Notes: generated by a model not told the origin, from the letters alone. A stretch of 64,000 nt of DNA from Myotis daubentonii (GCF_963259705.1 NC_081840.1:146169549-146233548); one strand, 5' to 3'. Numbered from the stretch's first letter, positions 39,864-51,205 are shown. A program made the numbers and translations.

Positions 39864-40144
39864 CTTGAGAAACATTTAAAATACAGAGCATGAACGAAAG
39901 TCATTAGAATTTTCCTAGAATAATGGCGCACATTCAAAGGAATAGTTAAAAGTCTTAAATACCTCATTAGCATATCCTATATAATAAAAGCCAATATGCT
40001 AAGTGTCCGACCATTCATTTGACCAGTCGCTATGATGAGCACTGACCACCAGAGGGCAGACCCTTAACCAGTAGGTTAGCTTGCTGCTGGGTCCGGCCAA
40101 TCAGGACTGGGAGAGATGGGCTGGAAATGCCCTGGGGTCCTCCT
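39797..40144 (-). repeat. Duplicate of 26818-27157 (exon half + intron + Helitron 5' half)
   Basis: The segment copies, in the same orientation and order, 67 nt of the TBCK exon, its acceptor, about 100 nt of intron and the first 171 nt of the Helitron 26987-27270. Differences are scattered substitutions and one short insertion (GCGCAC, near 39925). The left edge shares AAATGGGG with its new context. The right edge stops at GGGGTCCTCCT, with no Helitron 3' end. Confidence 0.92.
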
Positions 40145-40416
40145 CTTTACTGTTGAAAGTATAACATATGTCCCCCTTTCTTCTCCCATTAACATCTTTA
40201 TTAATTCTAATAATTTTAAGAGGATTCTTTTGAGTAGTTTTTATAGGTAATCAAGTCATCTGTCAATAAGGATATCATAAAATAACATAATGTCATATGT
40301 AATATCGTTATAATAAATTTAAAAGTAAAATTTAATGAGTAAGATTTGTATTTAAACACTTTATGCAGTACCTTTAAAAAGTCTTAGGATTAATGTTATA
40401 GTAGCTTATTAAAATA

Positions 40417-41041
40417 CTAGGGGCCCGGTGCACGAAATTCGTGCACTGGGTGTGTGTGTCGCGGGGGGAGTGTCCCTCAGCCCAGCCTGCCCCCTCTCAC
40501 ATACTGGGAGCCCTCAGGCGTTGACCCCCATCACCCTCCAATCACAGGATCGGCCCGGGCAGCGGGGACCTGCAGCTGCAGCGGCCCCGCGATCGTGGGC
40601 TTCGCTTTAGGCCCAGGCAATGGGCCCCTAGCTCCCGGGACTGCCAGCTTCGACCGTGCCCAGCTCCCATCGCTGGCTCCACCCCTACTTCCTGCTATCA
40701 CTGGCCAAGGCGGAAAAGGCACCTGATTCTCCGATCATGGCTGGGGGGCAGGGCAAAGGCGGCCCCAGGGCCGCCTTTGCCCTGCCCCCCAGCTCTTAGC
40801 TCCCCCCTGGGTTTCCGATCACTGTCAGTGGCAGGGGACTTCTTCCTGCTTTCCCTTTTGCCTCCCTGCATTGTGCCTACATATGCAAATTAACCGCCAT
40901 CTTGTTGGCAGTTAACTCCCAATCTTAGTTGGCAGTTAACTGCCAATCTTAGTTGGCAGTTAATTTGCATATAACCCTGATTAGCCAATGAAAAGGGTAG
41001 CTCGTACGCCAATTACCATTTTTCTCTTTTATTAGTGTTGA
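40417..41041 (-). mobile_element. Helitron with 54-bp palindrome
   Basis: The 3' end is CTAG at 40417 with hairpin GTGCACGAAATTCGTGCAC. The 5' end is TCAACACTAATAAAAGAG at 41041. Interior includes GATCGTGGGCTTCGC, CTTCGACCGTGCCCAGCTCC and three TTGGCAGTTAA.. units (40906-40965). A compact sister of 58323-59726, without that copy's minisatellite. Confidence 0.92.
40740..40793. repeat. Near-perfect 54-bp palindrome
   Basis: Two 26-bp arms, GCTGGGGGGCAGGGCAAAGG.. and its exact reverse complement, separated by CA. The sister Helitron at 59476-59520 has only the right arm. Confidence 0.95.
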
Positions 41042-41077
41042 TTTTGAAAGGTTTTCCTTAAAATATATTTCAGCATA

Positions 41078-41636
41078 TCCTACCTAATAAAAGAGAAACA
41101 TGGTAATTAGCCATACCTCTGCTACCCTTCCCATTGGCTAATCAGGGTGATATGCAAATTAACTGCCAGCCAAGATGGCGGCGGGCAGCTAGGCAGCTTG
41201 AAGTGAACATGAGGCTTGCTTGCTTTAGTGAAAGAGGACTCCATCGTTCCCCGCCTGCTGCTGCCAGCCTCTGAGATTGCAGTCTGAAACATTGTTACAA
41301 ATAGAGAAACTAAACAAAACCCCAGAAACCTGCTTTCAGCCAGTCGGGATCTCAGAGCTGGAGTTGAAACAGTGTTTAGATTACAGAACTCAAACAAACC
41401 AGATACCTGCTTTCAGCAGCCGAGGCCTAAGAGCTGGAGCCAAGCCTCAGAGCTAAAGCTGGCCCAGAATTAAAAGAAAAAAAGGAGCGGTTGGGAGCTT
41501 CAGTCACCCGCCAGCCTGAAAACAGCCCTCAGCCCCTCACCCAGACTGGCCAGGAACCCCAGTGGGGACCCCCACCCTGATCCAGGACACCCTTCAGGGC
41601 AAAACAGATGGCCTACACCCATGCACCAGGCCTCTA
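41078..41636 (+). mobile_element. Helitron, first of a tandem dimer
   Basis: The 5' end is TCCTACCTAATAAAAGAG, with CAAGATGGCGGCGGGCAGC early and CAGCCTGAAAACAGCCCTCA late. The 3' end GCACCAGGCCTCTA runs directly into TCCTATATAGTAAAAGGG of the next element. Same two-element order as 51206-52480 on the other strand. Confidence 0.9.
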
Positions 41637-42555
41637 TCCTATATAGTAAAAGGGTAATATGCCTCCCAGCAACAGGATCAGTGTGACAGAGGGCAGCGCC
41701 CAAACCCCCTGATCGCCCTGCGGTTCTGTGTGTGACAGGGGGCGGGGCCACAATCTCCCTATCCGCCCTGCTTTGTATGTGACAGGGGAAGGCGCCCCAA
41801 CCCCCTGATCAGCCCTGCTCTGTGCCTGATAGGAGGGAGCTCCCCAAACCCCTGGTCACCCTGCGGCTCTGTGTGTGACAGGGTGCGGCACCCCAACCCC
41901 CTCATCGGCCCTGCTCTGTGTGTGGCAGGGTGCGGTGCCCCAACCCCTCCCACCCCCCACGGGCCCTGCTCTGTGTGTGACGGGTAGAGCCATAACCTCC
42001 CCATTGGCCCTGCCCTGAGTGTGACAGTGGCAGCACCCCAACCCCCTGATCTGCCCTACTCTGTGAGTGACAGGGGGGAGCTCCCCAACCCCCTGGTTGG
42101 GCCCTGCTCTGTGCATGACCGGGGGGAGCTCCCCAACCCCCTGATCGACCCTGCTCTGTGCGTGACAGGGTACGGAGCCCCAACCCTCTGATGGGCCCTG
42201 CTCTGTGAGTGACAGGGGCAGCACCCCAACCCCCTGATCAACCCTGCTCTGCGCATGACAGGAGGCGGTGCCCCAACTCCCCTATCGGCCCTGCTCTGTG
42301 CGTGACGGAGGGTGGCATCGCAACCTCCAAATCCGTCCTGCTCTGTGCATGACGGGGGCGGCACCCCAACTCCCCAATCAGCCCTGCTCTGAGCCCGACC
42401 AGAGGCTGCACCTAGGGATTGGGCCTGCCCTCTGCCACGTGGGAGCAGGTCGTTATCTCCCAAGGGGTCCCCCACTGCGAGAGGGCACAGGCCGGGCTGG
42501 GGGACCCCTGTCCTCTCCCCCCGAGTGCACAAATTTTTGTGCACCGGGCCTCTAG
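41637..42555 (+). mobile_element. Helitron carrying a ~47-bp minisatellite, second of a tandem dimer
   Basis: The 5' end is TCCTATATAGTAAAAGGG and the 3' end has hairpin GTGCACAAATTTTTGTGCAC and CTCTAG at 42555. Between about 41690 and 42415 there are roughly 15 units of a ~47-bp repeat built on CCCTGCTCTGTGTGTGACAG and CACCCCAACCCCCTGATCG. Confidence 0.92.
41690..42415 (+). repeat. ~47-bp minisatellite in a Helitron
   Basis: About 15 diverged units. The regular period leaves long antisense open frames of Gly/Pro/Arg-rich repeats, which are by-products of the repeat. Confidence 0.9.
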
Positions 42556-42830
42556 TATATAATAATTATAAACAGCAATGAATTTAACCATTCATTACAG
42601 GTTTGGTAGAATTTGCCCGAGTCTGGTCCAGTTATCTCTCTTGGGAAAGGCAACATTAATTACGCTTCTGTAATTGGTGTTTTCAGATTTTAAAGTTCTC
42701 TTTGGTAATTTTGGTAACTTGTATTTCCTCTCCAATCAACCATTTCATCTTAGCTTTCAAATTTGCAGAGTTAAGCAAAAGAGTCTATTGAAGTCTTTTA
42801 ATGTTCTCTAAATCTCTGGTTATATTTCTA

Positions 42831-43205
42831 CTAGAGGCCCGTTGCAGGAAGATTCCTGCAAGAATAGGGCTTCCTGCAGCCGGAGCAAAGCAGAGAAGGG
42901 AGCGAAGCCCGCCCTTCTCTACTGCCTCGCTCCCTCCTGTCTCCGCTGCCTTGAGATACTCCATCAGCAGTGGAGCAGAGTGGGCGGATCATGCCTCGTC
43001 GCTCGGCCCCTCGGCCCCTAGCCGGGTGACAGGGCCTGACACTCGCCCCTCCCTCACCTCCCCCGCCACCTGCCTGGCCAACAGGCCTGGACACTTCAGC
43101 AGCGGGGCTGAGGGGACTGGGAACCGCCATGTTGTGGCTATGGGCGCCGCCATCTTTGTGATGGAATGATGGCTAATTTGCATATTACTCTTTTATTAGA
43201 TAGGA
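42831..43205 (-). mobile_element. Helitron
   Basis: The 3' end is CTAG at 42831 with hairpin TTGCAGGAAGATTCCTGCAA. The 5' end is TCCTATCTAATAAAAGAG at 43205, with ATGCAAATTAGCC and CAAAGATGGCGGCGCCC. Interior is GC-rich. Confidence 0.9.
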
Positions 43206-43329
43206 TTACCATAATTTCTTTGTGCACTTGAGCTCTCTGCCTTTTTCCTGATTAGGTTAACTAATAACTGTCAGAGAAGTGTTGTTGTTGTTTTAATCCT
43301 CTCTTTTCAACATAAACTGATGAATAAAA

Positions 43330-43570
43330 ACAGATCCAGAGACAGAGAAGCATCGATCAGTCCATCAAACCTCAGAGGGAAGGTAGGGAAGGGTGGGAGT
43401 AAGGGGGAGAGATCAACCAAAGAACTTGTATGCATGCATATAAGCCTAACCAATGGACACAGACACCAGGGGATGAGGGCATGAGTGGAAGGAGGGGGTT
43501 TGGGGATGTGGGGGCAATGGGGGAATAAGGACACATATCTAATACCCTAATCAATAAAGAAAATTAAAAA
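43330..43570 (+). repeat. L1-type 3' tail
   Basis: Contains ATCAACCAAAGAACTTGTATGC, CAATGGACACAGACACCAGG, G-rich tracts, and ACCCTAATCAATAAAGAAAATT ending in an A-rich tail. Same layout as 2690-2895. Confidence 0.5.
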
Positions 43571-44104
43571 AATAATACTTTACTATATTTGGTCATAGGT
43601 TCCATGAGAATTTGATATAGTTTAATTTCACTAAAGATAAATATTTATATTTATTGAGTACGAGGAAATTTTTAGTAGGAAATTCAATGGTAAAATGTAG
43701 AAAATTAGGAAGACAATCATATTACATTCAAAATCTTTCTATCAGACTTATACTATTTTTATTTTTCTGATAAATTCCATGAAACCTGAAGTAGGTCTGT
43801 TGAGATGGAAATTATTTCTCCTCTCAGTGATCCCCATAGTATTTTATTAGTATCTTTCTTATGGGTCCATCCTGAGTGTCAGCTATTTATTTTACTTGTT
43901 CTATATTTTATGTAATAGGCTATATGCAATATGTAGTATTATACATTTTTATGCTTATAATAATTAATATACAAAAATTTACCCTCCTATCTAAATAAAC
44001 TACCTGAGGACACTGGTACAATATACATTTTTAAAAATCCTCAGCAACTACCAACAAAACTTAAATATAAGATATGCTTAGTATATTTTTGCTAAAAAAA
44101 AATA

Positions 44105-44322
44105 ATACTTATTTTATTTTTCTTATGGAATTTATTGGAATGCCATTGGCTCACAAAACCATACAGGTTTCAAGTATACAACTCAACAAAATATCTGCAC
44201 ACTACATTGTGCACCCATAGCCCAAAGTCTTTTTCCATCCCCATTTATAACCCTTAGCCCACCTCCATGTGCTCCCACCCCTCTTTCTCTCTATCACCAC
44301 ACTGTTATCTGTGTCTATGTGT
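44105..44322 (-). repeat. L1 3' end, reverse strand
   Basis: Contains ATTTATTGGAATGCCATTGG and GGTTTCAAGTATACAACTCA, the start of a typical reversed laurasiatherian L1 3' UTR, then CCACCTCCATGTGCTCCCAC. Confidence 0.5.
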
Positions 44323-44380
44323 CTATATATACACATATATATATATACATATATATATATATATGTATATATATATATGT
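44323..44380. repeat. (TA)n-rich microsatellite
   Basis: TATATA runs with CA and GTA interruptions. Confidence 0.9.
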
Positions 44381-44689
44381 CTTTTTTTGCTTAATCTCTT
44401 ATCAAAATGTCAGTAGACAACAATTTAAAAAGCAGGTCATATGTAAGAATCATACTTATTGGCAATTGCTAAGTTTGAATCCTACTGCCTGGACATGAAA
44501 GGAACAAATATAGCTTTAGAATATAAACGAAAAGGAGTAAAATTCTGCTCTATTTGTTGAAGAATTTTGCTTATTTATTATCAGATTTAGTCATGAGCAC
44601 AACCATCTAATTTTTTTGATTCAATGAAATTAGCTTATTACGCCACCCTGCAATGACATTAATCAAAATACACTTAAGTATATGTAACA

Positions 44690-46089
44690 TCCTATCTAAT
44701 AATAGACAAACATGGTAATGAACTGTACCTCCAACACGCTTCCCATTGGCTAATGAGGGCGATATGCAAATTAACTGCCAACCAAGATGGCGGCCGGCAG
44801 ACAGGCAGCTGAAGCGAACAGGAGGCTTTGTTGCCCTGGCGATGGAGGAAGCCAAGGTTCCCCGCCTGCCGCCCCCCGGCTCTGAGCTCCTGAAGCAACA
44901 GCTCCAAACGATACAATGTTTCAATTATAGAAGCTAAAAGATGGTAGTTAATTTGCATACGCAGGCTCCAAGAGGTGGAGCGAAGCCAAACAGCCCCGAA
45001 GCCGCAGAGCAGCGAGGCCTCACAGCCCCTGGATCAGCGGTGCCGCGAGGCCTCAAGGCGCCAGGATAAGTGGAGCAGAGAGGCCTCCCAGCCCCGGGAT
45101 CAGCAGAGCAGAGAGGCCTCAGGGCCACGGGATCAGAGGAGTGGAGAGGCCACCCGGCCCCTGGAGCAGCGTCATGGGAGCAGCGCCGCAACCCCAAGAT
45201 AGGCCCTGCTCTGTGGGTGACGGGGCGGTGCCCCAACCCCCTGATAGGCCCTACTCTGCATGACAGGGGCAGCGCCCCAACCTCCTGATCTGCACTGCTC
45301 TGTGCGTATCAGGGGGCGGTGCACCAACTCCCGGATCGGCCCTACTCTGTAGGTGACAGGAGGGAGGTCCCCAAACCCCTGATCAGCCCTGCTGTGTGTG
45401 TGACAGGGGCAGCGCCCCAACCCTCCGATTGGTCCTGCTCTGTGACAGGAGGCGGTGCCCAAACCGCCCCCCTACATCGGCCCTGCTCTGTGCGTGACAG
45501 GGTGGAGGTGCCACAACTTCCTGAATGGCCCTTTCCTGAAAGTGACAGGGGGCTGCGCCCCAACACCCCCCTTCGGTCCTGCTCTGTTCCTGACAGGGGG
45601 CAGTGCCCCAACCCCCTGATCGGCCGGCTCTGTGACAGGGGGTGGCGCCACAACCTCCCGATCCACCCTGCTCTGTGTGTGACAGGGGAAGGCGCCCAAA
45701 CCCCCTGATCTGCCCTGCTCTGTATGTGACAGGAGGTGGCGCCACAACCTCCCCATCGACCCTGCCTTGAGTGTGACAGGGGGCAGTGCCCCAAACCCCC
45801 AATTGGCCCTACCCTGAGTGTGACTGAGGGTGACATCGCAACCTCCCGATCTGCCCTGCTCTGTGCATGACAGGGGGCGGCACCCCAACTCCCCAATCAG
45901 CCCTGCTCTGAACCCGACTAGGGGCTGCGGGGCAGGCACCTAGGGATTGGGCCTGCCCTCTGCCACCCGGATGCGGAACTAAGCCAGCAGGTCGTTATCC
46001 CCCGAGGGGTCCCAGACTGTGAGAGGGCACAAGTGGGGCTGAGGGACACCCCCCGCCAGTGCACAAATTTTTGTGCACCGGGCCTCTAG
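44690..46089 (+). mobile_element. Large (1.4-kb) Helitron with two tandem-repeat arrays
   Basis: The 5' end is TCCTATCTAATAATAGAC, with GATATGCAAATTAACTGCC and CCAAGATGGCGGCCGGC. The 3' end has hairpin GTGCACAAATTTTTGTGCAC and CTCTAG at 46089. About 45008-45175 has four ~45-bp units around GAGGCCTC..GGATCAG. About 45190-45905 has about 15 units of the same ~47-bp minisatellite as 41690-42415. Confidence 0.92.
45190..45905 (+). repeat. ~47-bp minisatellite, second locus
   Basis: Units built on CCCTGCTCTGTGTGTGACAG and GCGCCCCAACCCCCTGATC; about 15 copies. The flank after the array (GCCCGACTA/CCAGAGGCTG.. AGGGATTGGGCCTGCCCTCT) is the same as after the array at 42415. Confidence 0.9.
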
Positions 46090-46420
46090 TCTATGTAATA
46101 AATGTAATGGAGGCACTCAATTAATACTTCCATTTCTCTTCCTATGTTTTTCTACAGCCACCTCCTCACACTATGATTGTCAATACTTCTTATTTATTTG
46201 TAAAATACTAGTTAATTAAGTCATGAAGTATAACTTAAATTCAAATAGGCAAATTAGGTTTTTTAATTCCTTTTCATTTTAATACAATGATGAGGGTGAT
46301 ATTAATATATTCTTTTAATTTGTCCATGTATTTCTCTCATACACAAGTTTTATGGCATTTTACCCTAAGATATCATACTGCTTTTCTAAATGAATGTGGG
46401 CTATCTCTTGAAACAACTGA

Positions 46421-46562
46421 GGTCTAGTGGAAATAGCACTAGCTTTGGTATTATAATACATGTGTTCTGATTTCAGTCCTAACACATATTCTTTACATGA
46501 TCTGGGTTTCTTAATCTTTAAAGTAGAAATGATAATGCTCACCTAATAAAACTGTTATATAT
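46421..46562 (-). repeat. MIR-like SINE
   Basis: GGTCTAGTGGAAATAGCACTAG, TTTCAGTCCTAAC, GGTTTCTTAATCTTTAAAGTAG follow the reverse MIR order. Confidence 0.5.
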
Positions 46563-46581
46563 TAGTGAATATATACATCTT

Positions 46582-46802
46582 TCTATAATAATAAAAGCAT
46601 AATATGCTAATTAGACCAGATGTCCTTCCAAAAGTCCTTCCAGACGACCTTCCAGATGAAGCCGCAGTGGGAGGGTGGGGGTGGGGGAAGAGGGGGCCAA
46701 GGCAGAGATGGCCACAGTGGCAGGCGGGGGCTGAGGCAGAGGTAGCTGCTGCGGTGGCAGGGGCCGAGCCCCTTGCAAAAATTTCGTGCATTGGGCCTCT
46801 AG
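46582..46802 (+). mobile_element. Short Helitron
   Basis: The 5' end is TCTATAATAATAAAAGCATA, then ATATGCTAATTAGACC, with GTCCTTCCAGACGACCTTCC repeats. The 3' end has hairpin GCAAAAATTTCGTGC and CTCTAG at 46802. Same subfamily as 21873-22086. Confidence 0.9.
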
Positions 46803-46966
46803 TGTCGAATAAAAATGGAGAATGTGACACAAATGTAATGTATATTTATCATCACCATAATATGTCCAAAAGGCAAATTGGTCATTTTTAATCCTTATTC
46901 CCAACACATCTAACTCAAAAAAATAATAGTATGGATAGTAAAAAGTTAAGCAACAATATAGGTAAA

Positions 46967-47163
46967 CTAGAGGCCCAGTGCACAAAATTTGTGCACGGGT
47001 AGGGTCCCTAGTGGCTGCCAGCCAGGTCCTCCCTTCCCTGGCTGCCAGCTGCCAGCCGGGGCCTTCCTTTGTTCCATGCCACCCCCTGGTGGTCAGCGCA
47101 CGTCATAGCAAGCGAGCGAATTCTCGGTCGGTCGAACTCCCAAGGAGACACTTTGTATATTAG

Positions 47164-47170
<7 letters not shown>
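46967..47170 (-). mobile_element. Short Helitron, 5' tip replaced by microsatellite
   Basis: The 3' end is CTAG at 46967 with hairpin GTGCACAAAATTTGTGCAC. Interior has CCACCCCCTGGTGGTCAGCG. The 5' end GCCTAATATAC.. runs from AAAGCC into (TA)n instead of the usual TCCTATATAATAAAAG. Confidence 0.85.

Positions 47171-47255
<85 letters not shown>
47168..47255. repeat. (TA)n(CA)n compound microsatellite
   Basis: About 24 TA units followed by about 19 CA units, fused to the 5' end of the Helitron 46967-47170. Confidence 0.95.
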
Positions 47256-47258
<3 letters not shown>

Positions 47259-48132
47259 GATTACTATACCTAAAACTCCGACTGGTGATCTCTGGAAGCA
47301 TAGAGGTGGCCCTTGCTCCAATCAAGGATGATTAAATTTATCAATGAAAACAATAAGCCCTAAAGTTCTTCTTTAATGTAGATTATCTCCTTTTAACAAG
47401 TACCGCTTCTTTAACATAGTATTTTAACACTCAGAGAAAATTACCAGAGCCTTGCTATATGGCTGGTGAGGTAAATATAAGTGACTTTCATCATCTGTTT
47501 CAAGTTTTAACAAGGTATTAAGCTACTGACCCACTAAAATCAATGTCCAATTTCTAACTCTATAATATTTTGAAACAGATGTTAACATTTTACTTTGTTG
47601 TTCCTTAATATTTGTCTTTTGAATCAACTGTAAGCTTCTTCTGGTGTAAATATTTTTTTTCATGCCTTAGCTTTTGATCACTTTATTTTTCCTGGCTAAT
47701 GTTTCACATTTTGCTCTTTGATACTTTCTGTTCAGACCCTTTGGGTCTAAGACTTCAAAGTAAGCAAGACCAAATGGCAACATAAGACCAATTCTATCCA
47801 AGTATTTTAGATTCAAAAGAAGTTCAAAAATGTTTGATGTACTTTAAGAAAAATCACTTCCTTTTTTTTATTCATCATTATAACCTAAAGCACCTTTAAG
47901 TCAAAGGTAACAAATTAATTTTGGTTTATGTTATACTTTTGGGATTCTCTCTCATGCCAAACTGATTCAAACAAAATGAAGAAGCACAAAGAATCACATT
48001 TGTTACAGCTCTTCAAAAGTACTTCAAAAGATAATTATCACATATAATGAAGGTACTAGATAGAGCTTTATATTGAACGTACTTTTTATTATAGTTAAAT
48101 GTTTTTTAAAAAACATAGTACAGGCTATTTTA

Positions 48133-48341
48133 TTTTATTATTGATTTCAGAGAGGAAGGAAGAGGGAGAGAGAGATAGAAATATCAATGATGAGGGAGAA
48201 TCATTGATTGGCCGCCTCCTGCAAACCTCCTACTGAGGATTGAGCCCACAACCCGGGCATGTGCCCTTGACCAGAATCGAACCCAGGACCTTTCAGTCCC
48301 CAGGTCGATGCTTTATCCACTGAGCCAAACCTGCTAGGGAA
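48133..48341 (-). mobile_element. VES SINE
   Basis: Minus-strand head CCTAGCAGGTTTGGCTCAGT and GGTTCGATTCTGGTCAAGGG. Flanks AGTACAGGCTATTTT (48118-48132) and AGTATAGGCTATTTT (48342-48356) form the target duplication. Confidence 0.93.
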
Positions 48342-48479
48342 AGTATAGGCTATTTTTACAAAATAAGTTTTAGTGTTTCTAACAACAATTATTTGTTGCC
48401 TATGACCACAAGTTTTGAAATGCAAAAGTTCAAAATTATGAATTTATGCACCTTAATAAGTAGGCCATCAAAACAGAAA

Positions 48480-48600
48480 ACAATCCCAATAAACCATGAG
48501 CCTCTTGAGGATAGGAACCTATTTTTACTGATTTTTATCTATCAGCGGCCAGAAGAGAAGGTTCTCAATAAATATTTTCTTAATAAACAAAGGAAAGAAT
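48480..48600 (+). repeat. L2 LINE 3' tail
   Basis: CATGAGCCTCTTGAGGATAGG and TTCTCAATAAATATTTTCTT follow the L2 3' end consensus order. Confidence 0.5.
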
Positions 48601-49820
48601 GACTAAACAGTTTATTTCAAGATTGGGTATGTCCTAACAAATGAAAAATTTAAGTAAGAAATCTACAATTTAAATTTTAAAGATATAAGGGTAATTTATA
48701 AATGAGACCTTTTATAAAAATTATCTAATTAATTTTTTAAGCAGAAACACACTCCATTACTCTGATACACAATTCTCAGTGATGGAGTGATTTCAGAGAT
48801 TCCAAACAGCAAAACACAAATAGATACTATTAAAAACATCACACAACAACTGAAAAGTATGATAAAGGTCCCTAGATTATGAAATGGTATTATATCAATT
48901 TTAATTTCCTGGTTTTGATAATTAGTTTGTGGGATGTACAAAAATATCTTACTTTAGAAAATAGAAGTTAAAATATTTAGGTGTAAATGCCATTTTATGC
49001 ACTAATTACATTTAAATGATTAAAAACTATATTTATACACACATACATAAATATGTATAAGAGAAAAGAAAAAGATAAAGTAAATGTAGTTAAATGTTAA
49101 TATTTGAGGCATCTGAGTAAGGGGTATATAGGAATTCCTTGTACTAGTTTATAACTTCTTATGTATCTTAAATAATATCAATTTTAAACACTGAAAAATT
49201 ATATTTTTAAAATGTTTAAAAAGCCACCACACAATAAATATAACACTAAGATCTATGTCAAAAGCACACCTTTGAGTACAGTATGAAAAAACTTTCATTC
49301 TTTTCTTAGAGGCCTGCATAAACCTGGATTTCTATACCAGAAGGGATCACTCAAACTTAAAAACAGACTTTCAGTTATAGACGCTATCCCTAATGTTACC
49401 TCTGAAATATACAAAGACTAAGCTAGAATCTTAATATGCAATTACATATTAAAAACAGGGAATTAAACTCAGAAACAAAGAAAAATAATACGAGAGTGAT
49501 TTTTCTCAGTCTTTTGAGGAACACACATTAAGTGAAAATCATTACGTGAAAATCTGGTCAGGATTCTTGCCTCACATTTACCTAATTCTGAATGAAATAA
49601 AATTAATTAGCAAAAATATAAGGTAAACAAGGTCAATAATCTCTTAGCCTCTCTGCCAATTCAATGAAAGATCAATATCAGGGAACTTTTGGATGCTGGA
49701 AAAATTCATTGTCTACTCTTTTAAAAGTATTTGAAAAAAGTAAGGTATGTTAATAAAGAAAAGCTATAACAAAGATTACAAATTTTAAGACAGAACTAAA
49801 AAAAGAAAACATATTCTTAC

Positions 49821-49894
49821 CCAATTGGAAAATCAACATCATCACCATGAGCTGTCATGTGATAAAGTCCAAATTTAGCCAATTTAACATGTCC
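49821..49894 (-). CDS. TBCK: TBCK exon, KFG (degenerate DFG) segment
   Basis: Encodes GHVKLAKFGLYHMTAHGDDV then DFPIG, about residues 128-152. It continues in frame from the exon at 52659-52773. The motif KFG sits where kinases have the metal-binding DFG, which supports a pseudokinase. The exon is 74 nt, with acceptor TTGGTAG and donor GTAAGA. It starts in phase 0 and ends with two bases of a Gly codon (GG), so the next exon must supply one base. Confidence 0.95.
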
Positions 49895-51205
49895 CTACCA
49901 AAATAAATGAAAGATATAAGTATGAAATATTTTAATATTAGCAGGAAAAATATCATTATACATTTTATAAGTATAGGAACCATTATATAGTCAGATACAT
50001 TATAATATATATATAAATTTACCATAATTTTATTAAAAACCTACTTGCCAATGTTTAGTCTACTTTACACTTTTTACAAACATACTGTATGTATGTAAAT
50101 ATATATTTATATGTATGTATATGCACACATATATGTATGTATATACATACACAAACATAAACACCTTTTGCTATTTGTACTTTCCAGGCTTTCTGACAAA
50201 GCAAAAAAGTAAGTCTTCTTGTTTGCCTTGAATGCCTACTTAGAATATTTTAGGGAAATTTTCACAAAATATTTTTTTCAGGATGTTGCAAGTCCACTCA
50301 TAACATTATAATTTAACTCTGACATGAGAGTTCTTAACTTGAAAACATCAGGTCTGAAATCATCAAATATTATTGAATCTTCTATATTTCCAACCATTTT
50401 TTATTTGCTTGAGAATAGTCATAATTATCACAAAATTGAGGTTCTTAATAAAAGGCAAATATATTTTATAAGTCTCTTAAATTTTCCCCTTTTATATATT
50501 TAACACTAAAAAAAATAAGTAGATTTTAAAATTGGGTTGTTTCCTTTATCTCAGAACTTTATTTCTAAGCCTTACAAAATGTTTATAATTTAAAGAAATT
50601 CAGATTGGTTAGATACTTTACTGCTATAAACATGAAATTCATAAGTACCATATTCTCTTTTGTTATTTTTAATATCATAGGGTAACTGTACTGAAAGTCT
50701 GGAAGAGAAACTGGGAAAAAGAGTAATCCTACTAACAGAAAATAATTCCCCAGAAAAGATTCCTTCAAAATTATTTTCATATGCTTATGAAAAAGAATGA
50801 AATTATGATTATTCCTGAACATATATCATTCTTGCTACCCATAAATCTCTTAGAAGGGTTGAATAGCTTCTTACTAATCACCCATTCGATTTGCAAGTAG
50901 AGAAGCAGCACTCCAAAACAAGGGAGCTAGGTGTGAACAAGTGGTAAATGGAGAGTAAAATATAGAAGAGAAAATGGGGGGGAAAATAAAGAGGAGAAAA
51001 TACAATGCAATTGTACTATGAGAAAAATATGTAAATTGAGAGGCTTTCTTAAGATGAAAGCAAATTCAGAGCAGGTGTGGATCAAGAAGCTACAATGCTT
51101 ATTTTTTTAGGAAATGAATGGAAGAGAAAAAATGGATGTCAGAAATTGACTTTTTGGGGAAAAAGAATAATGCATGTGAAAAACACATGGACTTATATAA
51201 TTTAA

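Noticed and set aside
39710..39973. An 87-codon open frame with TBCK-like residues
   Set aside because: It runs through the intron and acceptor of the duplicated fragment; only 39797-39863 is exon-derived, so it is not an independent gene.
41690..42415. CRISPR-like array of regular repeats
   Set aside because: Units are contiguous, without unique spacers, and lie inside a eukaryotic transposon; it is a minisatellite.
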